Below are positions 13,548 through 21,054 of a stretch of DNA of 34,953 nucleotides, in pieces. The notes under the pieces were generated by a model. The model had not been told where the DNA came from. It made no database searches and saw nothing but the letters and a program-made list of their open reading frames with translations. Origin of the DNA: a virus; IMG/VR virus record IMGVR_UViG_3300032665_000114, positions 1-34,953 of that record, one strand, 5' to 3'. The position numbers and the translations under genes are program-made. How positions within the stretch are numbered: the stretch's first letter is position 1; each line of letters begins with the position of its first letter.

Positions 13548-15160
13548 TAGTTCATCCGACGGGCAAGCCCGGACTCACGACGGCGGAGGTCCGGGGAACC
13601 AGGCTTGAACTTGACCAGCCCTTCGAGATTCAGGCGGGGAATTTTCTTCCCCTCGACGCGTGCTTTCGCTTGGTCCGCCTGAGTCACCTGGCTCCCCCAG
13701 TTCCAGCCGACCTTGGCCTCCCCCGGAACGACATAACGGCGTCCGTTGGGGGCGACGAGTTCGACTTTGATTAGTTCAAGAACCCGGCCGATGATTTCCG
13801 CCTCGTCAAGGCTTTCGGGATACTGGAAGGTAATCGAGTCGTAGGTCTGGGCCAACAACTCAATCCGGCGCTCGTACTTCCAGGCCCGCCAAAGGCCCAG
13901 GTTCATTCTGTCTGCTGTTGTCGATTGAGGCAAAAACGCAATAGCTTCTCGTAAAGTCGCATCATCTCCGGGTCGTCCAAAAAAATGTCTGCGACGGCCA
14001 AAAGGGGTCGTAATGGATTGGGTGGTTTGCAGCTGCTCGGCTGTCCACCTCCACCAGCGAGGGATCGCGGGGAAGGCGGGGAGGATTTCCGGAGTTCCGT
14101 TTTGGCGGTTTTCAGGGGCTCCTCGGCAATATCGTGCTTGAAATTCCTCCATAAGCGAGGTCGGGACTTTGAGACTTCTAGCAGCCGTCCAAGCTGTTCC
14201 CATGTAGTTCGAGAGATGTGAACCCTTTTTAGCCATGTCCCGGTAGGAGAATTCTCGATAAAAATTTCTGTCGGCGATAGCGCGATCTGCAGCTTTATTT
14301 CCTGTCCATCCGAGCCCCGGCCAAATCCGCTTAGCGTTATTCGTGTGGAGGTCTCCTCCTTCACAATTGTTAAGGAAATCCCAGTCATTGAAAAGGCATC
14401 CGCAGAAGAATCCGACATCTCTTGCCTCCACTTGTTCAAGGTCGATTACAGCCATTCGGTAGCCGGGGTCAGCGGTGAAGACATATCTCAACCCCGGTGC
14501 GATATTTTGAGCATTCCGACCAGTTCCGAATGCGTTCTCGGAGGAGCTGGGCCTCCCCGTCTCCGTTCCAGCGATGTTATACGCCGCGCGGAAGCGGCCA
14601 TCCGGGTCGATCTCGGTCTCGAAGACTTCAAGTTGCTTCGCGAGGTCCCGAATGGTCAAGATGAGATTGACGAAAGGTCTGGCATACAAGTATTCATCTA
14701 GCTTCTCCAGAGCCTCCCGGTCTACCGAGACTCGCGGGATGCCTTTTTTCCGCAGGATGACTTCGGGGAGCCGAAGTTCGGAGTAGAAGAATTCTTTCAG
14801 CTGTTTGACTGACCTGGGGTTGAGCCCGGAGGACCAGACGGAAGTCGCCAAGGTATCCAACAACCCTTGAAGTTCCCCAATCCGGCCCCGAAGCTCCTCC
14901 GCAGCCTGACGTCTTGCCAGCTCATCCACCGCGAAGCCCCGCATCATGAGGTCGAGGTAGGGGGCCTGCAAGGCCCGCTCGAAGGAATAAATTCCAGCCC
15001 AGGAGGACTTGCTGTGGCTTGCCACCCGGTTAATCTCGTTGAATATCTCCGTCGTCAGACAGCAGTCAAGTCCGTTGTAGACCTGGAGCCCGTCATCGGC
15101 AGACAGCCGGCGTCCTCCATAGACATTCCCCTCGGCAAGCTGGCTCGTGTCAACTAACAT
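13547..15160 (-). CDS. Family A DNA polymerase (polymerase domain with only the ExoIII end of the exonuclease)
   Basis: 537 residues. Motif A is VIDLEQVEAR (238-247), motif B is RDMAKKGSHLSNYMGT (307-322) and motif C is TYDSITFQYP (439-448). Motif C has Tyr-Asp-Ser where Pol I has His-Asp-Glu; the catalytic Asp is kept. The N-terminus (1-40) contains VYNGLDCCLTTEI, the ExoIII motif (YxxxD) of a DnaQ-like 3'-5' exonuclease, while ExoI and ExoII are absent. Those two motifs are found at the C-terminus of the UDG fusion encoded at 15812-16996, so the exonuclease domain is divided between two genes. The start overlaps the stop of the DUF1937 gene (TGATG). It is the replicative polymerase candidate of the phage. 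Confidence 0.9.
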   Translation of the reverse strand: MLVDTSQLAEGNVYGGRRLSADDGLQVYNGLDCCLTTEIFNEINRVASHSKSSWAGIYSFERALQAPYLDLMMRGFAVDELARRQAAEELRGRIGELQGLLDTLATSVWSSGLNPRSVKQLKEFFYSELRLPEVILRKKGIPRVSVDREALEKLDEYLYARPFVNLILTIRDLAKQLEVFETEIDPDGRFRAAYNIAGTETGRPSSSENAFGTGRNAQNIAPGLRYVFTADPGYRMAVIDLEQVEARDVGFFCGCLFNDWDFLNNCEGGDLHTNNAKRIWPGLGWTGNKAADRAIADRNFYREFSYRDMAKKGSHLSNYMGTAWTAARSLKVPTSLMEEFQARYCRGAPENRQNGTPEILPAFPAIPRWWRWTAEQLQTTQSITTPFGRRRHFFGRPGDDATLREAIAFLPQSTTADRMNLGLWRAWKYERRIELLAQTYDSITFQYPESLDEAEIIGRVLELIKVELVAPNGRRYVVPGEAKVGWNWGSQVTQADQAKARVEGKKIPRLNLEGLVKFKPGSPDLRRRESGLARRMN

Positions 15161-15576
15161 CAGGCTCTCTCCACGCCAGCGACACTTGTCCCAACTTGGC
15201 CGGTCAGTCGCCAGTCCGCGTTATCGAACTGCCAACCCGCCCAGCCTTTCGGTTCAATGCCTCGGATCGGAATTTTGCGCTCGAGGGCAAAGACTAGTTC
15301 TTTCTTAAGGCCGATGGAGTCCTTCCAGCCATCAATTAGCAAGATGTACAGTCCGCTAGCTCGCTCCAGCATCGCCTGGTTGTAACCCCACCAAAAACCC
15401 GCATCGGTGGGCATTTTGAACTTGGTGCTGATCTCATGGTTGTGGATAATCGGGGAGTAGACCCAATACTTATTCCACAGCAACCAATAAGTCGCCTTTT
15501 CGGTCTGGTCGAATCTGGCCTTGACGACCTCGGGGTCTTTGTGGGAGTACGGGCTGGCAAGGTAATAGAAACTCAT
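15160..15576 (-). CDS. DUF1937 protein (nucleoside 2-deoxyribosyltransferase-like fold)
   Basis: 138 residues. MSFYYLASPYSHKDPEVVKA at the start, a central WVYSPIIHNHEI and the later GLYILLIDGWKDSIGLKKEL define the DUF1937 family, related in fold to nucleoside 2-deoxyribosyltransferases and DUF4406. Nucleotide-metabolism or modified-nucleotide roles have been proposed for such folds; none is shown here. The gene sits between the two parts of a divided exonuclease/polymerase. It has an ATGA overlap with the upstream 66-residue gene and a TGATG overlap with the polymerase. Confidence 0.85.
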   Translation of the reverse strand: MSFYYLASPYSHKDPEVVKARFDQTEKATYWLLWNKYWVYSPIIHNHEISTKFKMPTDAGFWWGYNQAMLERASGLYILLIDGWKDSIGLKKELVFALERKIPIRGIEPKGWAGWQFDNADWRLTGQVGTSVAGVERA

Positions 15577-15773
15577 GATACTCTTCCTCCGGCCGCATCC
15601 CGTGCAAGATTTTTATGCGGAACGATCACGTGCTCCCTCGCGAGTCGATTTACCAGACTCTCTCTTTCATTCGCGCAAGATACCATCCAACTTCCCCAAC
15701 CGATCGCCGCGTCGAAATCCTGGTCGATTTTTTTGATTCGTTCTAACATTTGCTCTATTGATTGTTTTTCCAC
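15573..15773 (-). CDS. 66-residue protein, unknown function
   Basis: Starts with GTG after a good ribosome site (GGGAGG, nine bases). N-terminal amphipathic helix (EKQSIEQMLERIKKIDQDFD) followed by a small segment ending in RDAAGGRVS. No family recognised. It overlaps the DUF1937 start (ATGA) and is the first gene after the UDG-exonuclease gene, 38 bases downstream, so all are in one transcript. Confidence 0.65.
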   Translation of the reverse strand: MEKQSIEQMLERIKKIDQDFDAAIGWGSWMVSCANERESLVNRLAREHVIVPHKNLARDAAGGRVS

Positions 15774-15811
15774 AACCTAGTCCTCCCAGGGGAACAACAT
15801 GACGAATGATA

Positions 15812-16996
15812 TTATTCATCCGCCTTTACTCCAACTTCGTCGCTTCGGTGCTTTCGCATGAGTTTCCACGCGGGCTCGGAGGTATAGATGCTGCCGAGGA
15901 AGCCGAGGCCCTTCTGCAGCTCAGGAAAAATCGAATGATGCAGCAACATGGTGTCTTCCGCACAGTTTGCAACCTTGAGCCCGACTCGGAGCAAATACTG
16001 CAAATCATACATTCCGTTTTGAAACACCTTAGGCAACGTCGAAGCCAAGAGCCTTGAGACAGCGAGCCAAGCTCGCTCCTCCTCGGCGCGTCCGCACCAA
16101 TAGCTCCCATTCCCGGTCGCCGAGTGACTGTCGAAGGGGATAACCATGGCTTCCGTTGAGCTTCTGGCAAAACCGATACAGGTGATCATTCCCTTGCTCG
16201 TCTCTATATCCACACTCAATAATGCGGGTGACGCGGAGATTGTCTGGGAAGTCCATGCCTCGACCTCATCTATTGTTGGGTTGATTAGGATCGACCGGGA
16301 CGGTCGAATGATAACTGGGCTTGCCGACTCCCTCCACGCCTTCATCAAGTCCGCGACGACGATGGGCCTCCAGGCCCAGTTCCGCATGACTCCGGCGGGG
16401 TGATAGGAGGCCAGGGTCTTGAGTCCTCGGGGTTTTTGACTCGTCGATACAGTGCCTCTAATTCCGCCAATTCCAGTGGTTCCGAGGACAGCCCAACAGG
16501 CGGTGTTGCCAAGGGCGAGGATGAGATTGGGGCTTGTGGCTGATATTTCCGAAACGAGTCGATCAACTTCTGGCAGGAACTCCGGACGGAGATAATTTCC
16601 GGTCGAGATTGGGCCATGGACATAATTCTTTCCTTTGTCTGGCAAGGCAGTTTTGGCAACACTGAGGTTCTCGAGCTTGTTATCCGGCGGGCGGAGGGCG
16701 AGCACATTCGTCATGCCGATACCGGCGGCGCGTAGCCAGGCTTCCCGACGTTGCACCCACGCTCCGCCGCCGAAGTGGAACAGCTTCCGGGCTTCGGCAT
16801 GAAGCTCCGGGAAAACATCCGGCATGGCCTCGCCGAGCATCAAGAACAATTCCTTTCCACTCGATCCCACAAACGGCCTCCGGCAACCCGCCTCGGCTTC
16901 CCCCCAGGCTTCGCCGATGAGCAGCATCCTGAGTGAAGCCCCGGGGGTCATCCCGGAGGTCGCGGCGAAGGGGGGCAACGGCACGTGCTCGGTCAT
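15812..16996 (-). CDS. Fusion of family-4-type uracil-DNA glycosylase and 3'-5' exonuclease N-terminal part
   Basis: 394 residues. The start at 16996 was chosen because it overlaps the previous stop (ATGA) and follows GGAGG by eight bases. Residues 23-215 are a UDG-superfamily domain: LLIGEAWGEAEAG (26-38) corresponds to GEAPGxxE and PFVGSSGKEL (41-50) to PFxGxxG, and SYHPAG (197-202) is the second catalytic motif. Residues 255-394 are the start of a DnaQ-like exonuclease: ExoI SVDIET (261-266) and ExoII NGMYDLQYL (327-335). It ends soon after GLGFLGSIYTSEPAWKLMRK, before ExoIII, which is present at the start of the polymerase gene. N-terminal UDG-like domains are known in some phage polymerases; here the chain has been broken. 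Confidence 0.85.
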   Translation of the reverse strand: MTEHVPLPPFAATSGMTPGASLRMLLIGEAWGEAEAGCRRPFVGSSGKELFLMLGEAMPDVFPELHAEARKLFHFGGGAWVQRREAWLRAAGIGMTNVLALRPPDNKLENLSVAKTALPDKGKNYVHGPISTGNYLRPEFLPEVDRLVSEISATSPNLILALGNTACWAVLGTTGIGGIRGTVSTSQKPRGLKTLASYHPAGVMRNWAWRPIVVADLMKAWRESASPVIIRPSRSILINPTIDEVEAWTSQTISASPALLSVDIETSKGMITCIGFARSSTEAMVIPFDSHSATGNGSYWCGRAEEERAWLAVSRLLASTLPKVFQNGMYDLQYLLRVGLKVANCAEDTMLLHHSIFPELQKGLGFLGSIYTSEPAWKLMRKHRSDEVGVKADE

Positions 16997-17235
16997 TTCC
17001 ATCCCCTCCAACCAGGTAGCTGACCATCCGCCAGATTTTCTAACCAATTCTTCACTGTTGCCTCGTCGAAGTTTGCCAGATGACCTTGGACGATTTTCAT
17101 TTGACCCAGGGTGAAGTTCATCACCTTCATCAGGTCCCGAATGGCCTTCGGAAAGGTCTCGTACAGGCCGTATTCCGCCTCGACCTCCCTCCTCCTATCG
17201 TTCGCCACGGGCGCGTCGTTTGGCTCGATCGACAT
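16993..17235 (-). CDS. 80-residue protein, unknown function
   Basis: Mostly helical, acidic N-terminal half (ANDRRREVEAEYGLYETFPK) and a C-terminal part (NFDEATVKNWLENLADGQLP). No family recognised. The strong ribosome site GGAGG six bases before ATG supports the start even though it lies 41 bases inside the end of the ParB/methyltransferase gene. Its stop overlaps the UDG-exonuclease start (ATGA). Confidence 0.75.
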   Translation of the reverse strand: MSIEPNDAPVANDRRREVEAEYGLYETFPKAIRDLMKVMNFTLGQMKIVQGHLANFDEATVKNWLENLADGQLPGWRGWK

Positions 17236-18679
17236 TCAGGGCCTCCATTGCCAGTCGGGTCATTCGGGGGTCGATTTCCAGGCCGAGGACGCGGGAGGCC
17301 CCGAGGTTCTCGGCGGCGCGAAGGCTGGTACCAGAACCGCAGGTCGGATCGAACAGACTTGTATGTTCATCCACCAACATTTCCATAAAGTGCGTCAACA
17401 TCGGCTGAGGCTTGGCCGATTGATGAATCGACTTGTCTGTCGGGGCGGCATACGCATCAGCTTTGATTCGGACGATGTTACGTTTTCCACGAGAGCCAAG
17501 TAGACAGGTCTCGTACACATGCCGGGGCTCGTAGTTCGGACTTGCCGCGATTCCGACGTTGTCAGATTTCATCCAGATGAGCGGGAACCGGGACCAGGAA
17601 ATGCTGGGCGCAAGCCGGGCAAAAGTCTCCCTCGTCCAGGACTCGATTTCCCACTTGTTCGAGAACCAGAACATGATGTGGGCTTCGACAGACATGATCT
17701 TGTCCAGGTTCAGGCAGAGACACTCGACCAGCTGTTGGTACGTGCTAGCAGAGTCATCATACCCTTCTCCCGCATCCCGGCCCATTTGACTCCGATTCGC
17801 CCCGGTGCGGACCCCGTTGGAGGAGAACAAATTGACCCCGTAAGGGAAGTCACAGTGAATGAGGTTGAACTTCTTCCCGGTGTAGGTCGGCAGCCAGTCG
17901 AGCAGGCTGACGTTTAGAATCGGATCAAGGTCGAAGGTGGGGAGGGTGAGCTGGGTTGCTGGTCGAGGGACGGTTGGTGTCGTTGGCGCGCTGACAACCG
18001 TTCCGTCTTGCCAGTCTTCGATCGCTTCGATGGTCTCGGGGCTCGGGAACAGTTGAGGGTCCGTGGCTGCTGCCTCCCCGGCTGGTAGGTCCTTCGCCGC
18101 TTGCAGGGCCTCCGGCGTGCTGGCTTCCAGCAATTCCTCCAACACATTCCCATCGGCGCGTTTTTGCCGTCGGAGCAGAATGTTGTACGCCTCCCGCACC
18201 GTTCCGGCTTTTGCGACATGTTCATCCTCCAGGTCCGGGTAGACCTTCAGATACATCGAAATCGTACCAGCGGTCAACGCGCAGTTTTGCGCGGTCAGGC
18301 TCGCGGTCCAGTCTTGGTCGGTGGTGCAGTAGAGGTCGTGAATTCTGGCCACGGCCGAGACCAGGTCCTGCCACGCGAGGTCGGACCTCTTGATGTTTTC
18401 TTCGAGTTCAATGATCTGGCGCTCGATCGGGTCGAGGGAGTTGAGGAACCGAGCGTAGATTTTGCTATGCCCTAGCTCGATGCACGATTTCAACCTTCTC
18501 TCCCCGGCGACAAGACGGTAGCCGAGGCCCTCACGCTCGACGATAATCGGCTCGATGAGGCCCCGGAGGGCAATGGACTCCCGGAGACCATCTGTCTTGA
18601 CCTCCCGCCGCTGTCGGCCTTCCCTCGCGATGTTGATAAGGCTGATCTCGATCGACTCTGAATGATCTAACAACGGCAT
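17195..18679 (-). CDS. ParB-like domain fused to a beta-class DNA (N4/N6) methyltransferase
   Basis: 494 residues. The N-terminal domain (about 8-150) has the ParB/Srx nucleotidase motif YRLVAGERR (54-62) and the following ENIKRSDLAWQDLV helix of the ParB family. Residues about 255-490 are a methyltransferase with catalytic motif IV DFPYG (277-281) before the SAM-binding motif I FDPTCGSGTSLRA (443-455), so the motif order is class beta. Such ParB-methyltransferase fusions are known in phages and mobile elements; they could protect phage DNA from host restriction. The target sequence cannot be read from the protein. The ribosome site is weak. Proline/threonine-rich linker 200-250. Confidence 0.85.
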   Translation of the reverse strand: MPLLDHSESIEISLINIAREGRQRREVKTDGLRESIALRGLIEPIIVEREGLGYRLVAGERRLKSCIELGHSKIYARFLNSLDPIERQIIELEENIKRSDLAWQDLVSAVARIHDLYCTTDQDWTASLTAQNCALTAGTISMYLKVYPDLEDEHVAKAGTVREAYNILLRRQKRADGNVLEELLEASTPEALQAAKDLPAGEAAATDPQLFPSPETIEAIEDWQDGTVVSAPTTPTVPRPATQLTLPTFDLDPILNVSLLDWLPTYTGKKFNLIHCDFPYGVNLFSSNGVRTGANRSQMGRDAGEGYDDSASTYQQLVECLCLNLDKIMSVEAHIMFWFSNKWEIESWTRETFARLAPSISWSRFPLIWMKSDNVGIAASPNYEPRHVYETCLLGSRGKRNIVRIKADAYAAPTDKSIHQSAKPQPMLTHFMEMLVDEHTSLFDPTCGSGTSLRAAENLGASRVLGLEIDPRMTRLAMEALNVDRAKRRARGER

Positions 18680-18709
18680 GGAGGGAGGCCTGGAGTTGGA
18701 GGGGGCAGA

Positions 18710-18744
18710 AGCCGGGAGGGAATGAATGCCGCTCCCTCCCGGCT
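18710..18744 (-). other. 12-bp perfect stem-loop between the SSB-like and methyltransferase genes
   Basis: AGCCGGGAGGGA (18710-18721) and its exact reverse complement (18733-18744) flank an 11-base loop. In the leftward transcript this would be a very stable hairpin between two genes. No T tract follows, so it is more likely an attenuator, RNase site or mRNA-stability element than a simple terminator. Confidence 0.5.
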
Positions 18745-18763
18745 GTGGCGACTAGCGCGACTG

Positions 18764-19192
18764 TTACACCGCGCCGATATCGGCCGTTTCGTTGGCCAGC
18801 TCATTGCTCCGCTTGTTCAAATACTGCTTGACGCTCACCTTGACCTGCTGACCAACGACCTCGGGGATGATTTCCTCGTACTGAGCGCCAGGACTGCCGA
18901 CACCGAGCGCGCGGAGGAATTCGTCGAGCCGGAACAGGGCCTCGTCAGTCAGGTAGAAATCCCGGCGCCAGGACCTCTTCGTGATGTCACAATGTCGCTC
19001 GTCTTCCGGGATGTCATCCGCCCAGGCGAGGAACTTCCCGTTGAACCTGACGTAGGGGGTCTTTTTGTCGTTCTGGCTCTCGCCGACCTCGAAGGAGGTA
19101 ACAATTCCGAGATAATTCGGGGAGACCGGAAGGACCTCCGGCTTTTTGGCCTCGAAGGCGGGCTTGCGGAGCAAAGAAGAAAAGTCAACCAT
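18764..19192 (-). CDS. Putative single-stranded-DNA-binding-like protein paired with Sak4-like ATPase
   Basis: 142 residues. Beta-rich beginning (PVSPNYLGIVTSFEVGESQN, TPYVRFNGKFLAWADD) and a helix-rich centre (RDFYLTDEALFRLDEFLRAL) ending in strands (EVVGQQVKVSVKQYLNKR). Proteins of this shape next to RecA-like annealing ATPases are often phage SSBs or their partners (DUF669-type); I infer the role from context and cannot confirm an OB fold. The C-terminus lacks the acidic -DDIPF type tail. It is the last gene before the stem-loop at 18710. Confidence 0.6.
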   Translation of the reverse strand: MVDFSSLLRKPAFEAKKPEVLPVSPNYLGIVTSFEVGESQNDKKTPYVRFNGKFLAWADDIPEDERHCDITKRSWRRDFYLTDEALFRLDEFLRALGVGSPGAQYEEIIPEVVGQQVKVSVKQYLNKRSNELANETADIGAV

Positions 19193-19284
19193 GAGAGTGC
19201 TCTTTCTGGGTTACAAAGTGAGGGAGGATTCCCTCGGGGGTGAAGGTTTGTTGTTTCCAACCCACCTACAAACTGGAAGGGGGC

Positions 19285-20082
19285 TCAGGCTCCCTTGAGG
19301 TCTCGGAAAAACTCGGCCAACCCGGTCGCTTGGTCGTACTCCGGCTTGACTTTGCCTGGGTTGGAGTTTTTCAACTCCACAATCCCTGCCGTGTTGGTGA
19401 CGATTTTACGTTTTTGATTACTCCCCATCCCGGTCGTCTTGACCATCAGGGCGGAGTTGAAGTACAGGCCGACCTTCGGGGAGAGGGCCTGCCCGGTCGA
19501 GGTCTCTGGATACCCCCGTTGCGGCCCGCCGTCCTCCCCGATGTACTTGATATGACAGTTCACGATGACGTTACATTTGACGTTTTCGTCGAACAACATT
19601 TGCAACAGTGACTCGACTAGTTGCTGACCTTGGTACCAATCCGACTGTTGCGGGGCTTGGCCGAGCCTCCCATTCATGGACAGGTTAAACGCCATCGCGG
19701 CTTTGCCGAGGGTCGTCAAGGTGTCGATGACCAGGACATCGCGCTCGCCCCAGGAGGTCAGAGGCCCAAGGTCGGCGGTTTCGGTCTTCCAGTTCTGCAA
19801 CAAGCTCACCGCCCGGTTCCAAACTGTCGCCTTGGCTGGCACAAGTTTCCCCGCCGCGTTTTTCATGGAATCCGTAATCGTCTCGTACTCCACCGTGGCC
19901 CCCTCCTTCTTGCCTTTCAGCACGTTTGCCAAAATGTCCAGGCCATTGTCCAGGTCGAGAATCCGGAGGTTGTATCCCGCGAGAACCAGACTGACCAACG
20001 CCCCGGTCTTCCCGGCCCCTGAGTCTCCGATCAACAACATTTTGGTCGTTCTGGCCGACTGGTGGTTTTCTAGCTTTCCCAT
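19285..20082 (-). CDS. Sak4-like RecA-fold recombination ATPase
   Basis: 265 residues, a compact RecA core. Walker A is GDSGAGKT (19-26), Walker B is DVLVIDTLT (115-123), and VNCHIKYI may represent a sensor strand. It lacks the N-terminal and C-terminal domains of host RecA, which fits phage Sak4-type single-strand-annealing ATPases; these are usually encoded beside an SSB-like protein, as here. It also lies in one operon with a PD-(D/E)XK exonuclease (21311-22279), giving a plausible nuclease/annealase/SSB recombination set. A 13-base overlap with the preceding Tat-signal gene shows translational packing. Confidence 0.8.
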   Translation of the reverse strand: MGKLENHQSARTTKMLLIGDSGAGKTGALVSLVLAGYNLRILDLDNGLDILANVLKGKKEGATVEYETITDSMKNAAGKLVPAKATVWNRAVSLLQNWKTETADLGPLTSWGERDVLVIDTLTTLGKAAMAFNLSMNGRLGQAPQQSDWYQGQQLVESLLQMLFDENVKCNVIVNCHIKYIGEDGGPQRGYPETSTGQALSPKVGLYFNSALMVKTTGMGSNQKRKIVTNTAGIVELKNSNPGKVKPEYDQATGLAEFFRDLKGA

Positions 20083-20429
20083 GGTGGCGGTGTCCTGTAG
20101 TTTTTTGGAAGTCTAATGCGTGTGCTGTTGTCAAGCGCGAACGAGTCGTCGTATTGGAGTCCATTTAAGAATTTGTTGGAATTTTTCCACACTGAGACTG
20201 CTTCTCGCGTAATCATCTGAATGGTTAAAATTCCACCCTTGCCATTAGTCGCGACAACAGCCTCACCATTCGCAAATCCCCAGTCAGTTTCGGCGACAAG
20301 TTCTCCAATCTCCTCCTCGATCGACTTGACCGGCATTAGGCTGGCCACTCGGACAATCGCCGGGGCGGCCAGGAGCAGTACGAGGCCTTGGATGAAACCT
20401 CGTCGAGTCGGCGCGATGATTTCAGTCAT
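20070..20429 (-). CDS. Small protein with twin-arginine signal (Tat signal protein A)
   Basis: 119 residues. The N-terminus has PTRRGFIQGLVLLLAAPAIV (7-26): a Thr-Arg-Arg-x-Phe-Ile twin-arginine motif followed by a hydrophobic core and Ala-Pro-Ala, then ASLMPVKS. The APAIVRxxSLMP type signal is frequent in small phage proteins. The C-terminal part (FANGEAVVATNGKGGILT...) is unassigned. It begins 8 bases inside the end of the TatA-like gene, so it is translated after TatA and likely in balanced amounts. It would be anchored in or exported across the inner membrane by a Tat pathway. Confidence 0.75.
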   Translation of the reverse strand: MTEIIAPTRRGFIQGLVLLLAAPAIVRVASLMPVKSIEEEIGELVAETDWGFANGEAVVATNGKGGILTIQMITREAVSVWKNSNKFLNGLQYDDSFALDNSTRIRLPKNYRTPPPWES

Positions 20430-20634
20430 CGGTTCTGCTCTTCGGCAGGGCCTTCTTCAGCTCCGCCTCAACCTGCTCCTTCGCCTCGGTCGTATCCGAC
20501 AGACCTCGCCGAAGGTCCCCGAAGCCCTTTCCAATGTCTCCCATGATGGAGGAAATCTTCCCTTTTCCTCCGAATAGAACCGCGGCGACACAGATGAAGA
20601 TCATCCAGTGAGTGATAGATAGACTGCCTAGCAT
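20422..20634 (-). CDS. tatA: TatA/TatE-family twin-arginine translocase subunit
   Basis: 70 residues with ribosome site AAGGAG nine bases before ATG. The N-terminus (SLSITHWMIFICVAAVLF) gives a single membrane helix, followed by the hinge FGGKGK and an amphipathic helix (SSIMGDIGKGFGDLRRGL), then a charged tail ending in SRTDD. This is the exact TatA plan: short periplasmic N-terminus, TM helix, FG hinge, G-D-x-G-K-x-x-x-x-x-R/K-x-G helix. TatA forms the variable-size translocation oligomer of the Tat pathway. Here it is phage-encoded and flanked on both sides by genes for Tat-signal proteins. It may specialise the host translocon for phage clients or form pores itself. Confidence 0.85.
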   Translation of the reverse strand: MLGSLSITHWMIFICVAAVLFGGKGKISSIMGDIGKGFGDLRRGLSDTTEAKEQVEAELKKALPKSRTDD

Positions 20635-20646
20635 GGTGGTGGCTCC

Positions 20647-21054
20647 TTATGCTTTGATTGTTCCGTCGGGGTTGAACCAGGAGAGCGGCTTGTGGTTCAG
20701 GTAACGATGCTTGTTTTCCCCTATCCTGGCTGCCAATTTTTGCACCAAGTCGGGCTCATTCCGAAGAATGACTTTCATAGGAACCGCGCCGAGATTGTTC
20801 AACCATCCCCAGCCGTCAGTGCCAAGCTCTGTCATGATGTCTTTGGCGACAACCGTGTGGATTTCCCGAATCATCGGCGTAAGCACCCGCTCGGCATAGG
20901 AGTCGAGAATGACTGGTGAACTCGGCAAGATCAACTCCGGCACGACGGCGAGTTTCATCGGCGTGATGATGCGGAGAACCGCCGGGGCGGCGATCAGGCC
21001 GGAGAGGATTCCGAGGAATCCTCGGCGGGAGGGGGAGGTCAGCAGTTCGCTCAT
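20647..21054 (-). CDS. Small protein with twin-arginine signal (Tat signal protein B)
   Basis: 135 residues. PSRRGFLGILSGLIAAPAVL (8-27) is a canonical Ser-Arg-Arg-x-Phe-Leu motif with a hydrophobic core. The mature part contains ILDSYAERVLTPMIREIHTV and an aromatic segment (DGWGWLNNLGAVPMKVIL). Function unknown. Its start overlaps the stop of the upstream 87-residue gene (ATGA) and its stop is 12 bases before the TatA-like gene start. Confidence 0.75.
   Translation of the reverse strand: MSELLTSPSRRGFLGILSGLIAAPAVLRIITPMKLAVVPELILPSSPVILDSYAERVLTPMIREIHTVVAKDIMTELGTDGWGWLNNLGAVPMKVILRNEPDLVQKLAARIGENKHRYLNHKPLSWFNPDGTIKA

Noticed and set aside
16029-16256. 75-codon minus-strand frame inside the UDG-exonuclease gene
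   Set aside because: Lies wholly within the exonuclease domain in another frame, with no motif or start signal.
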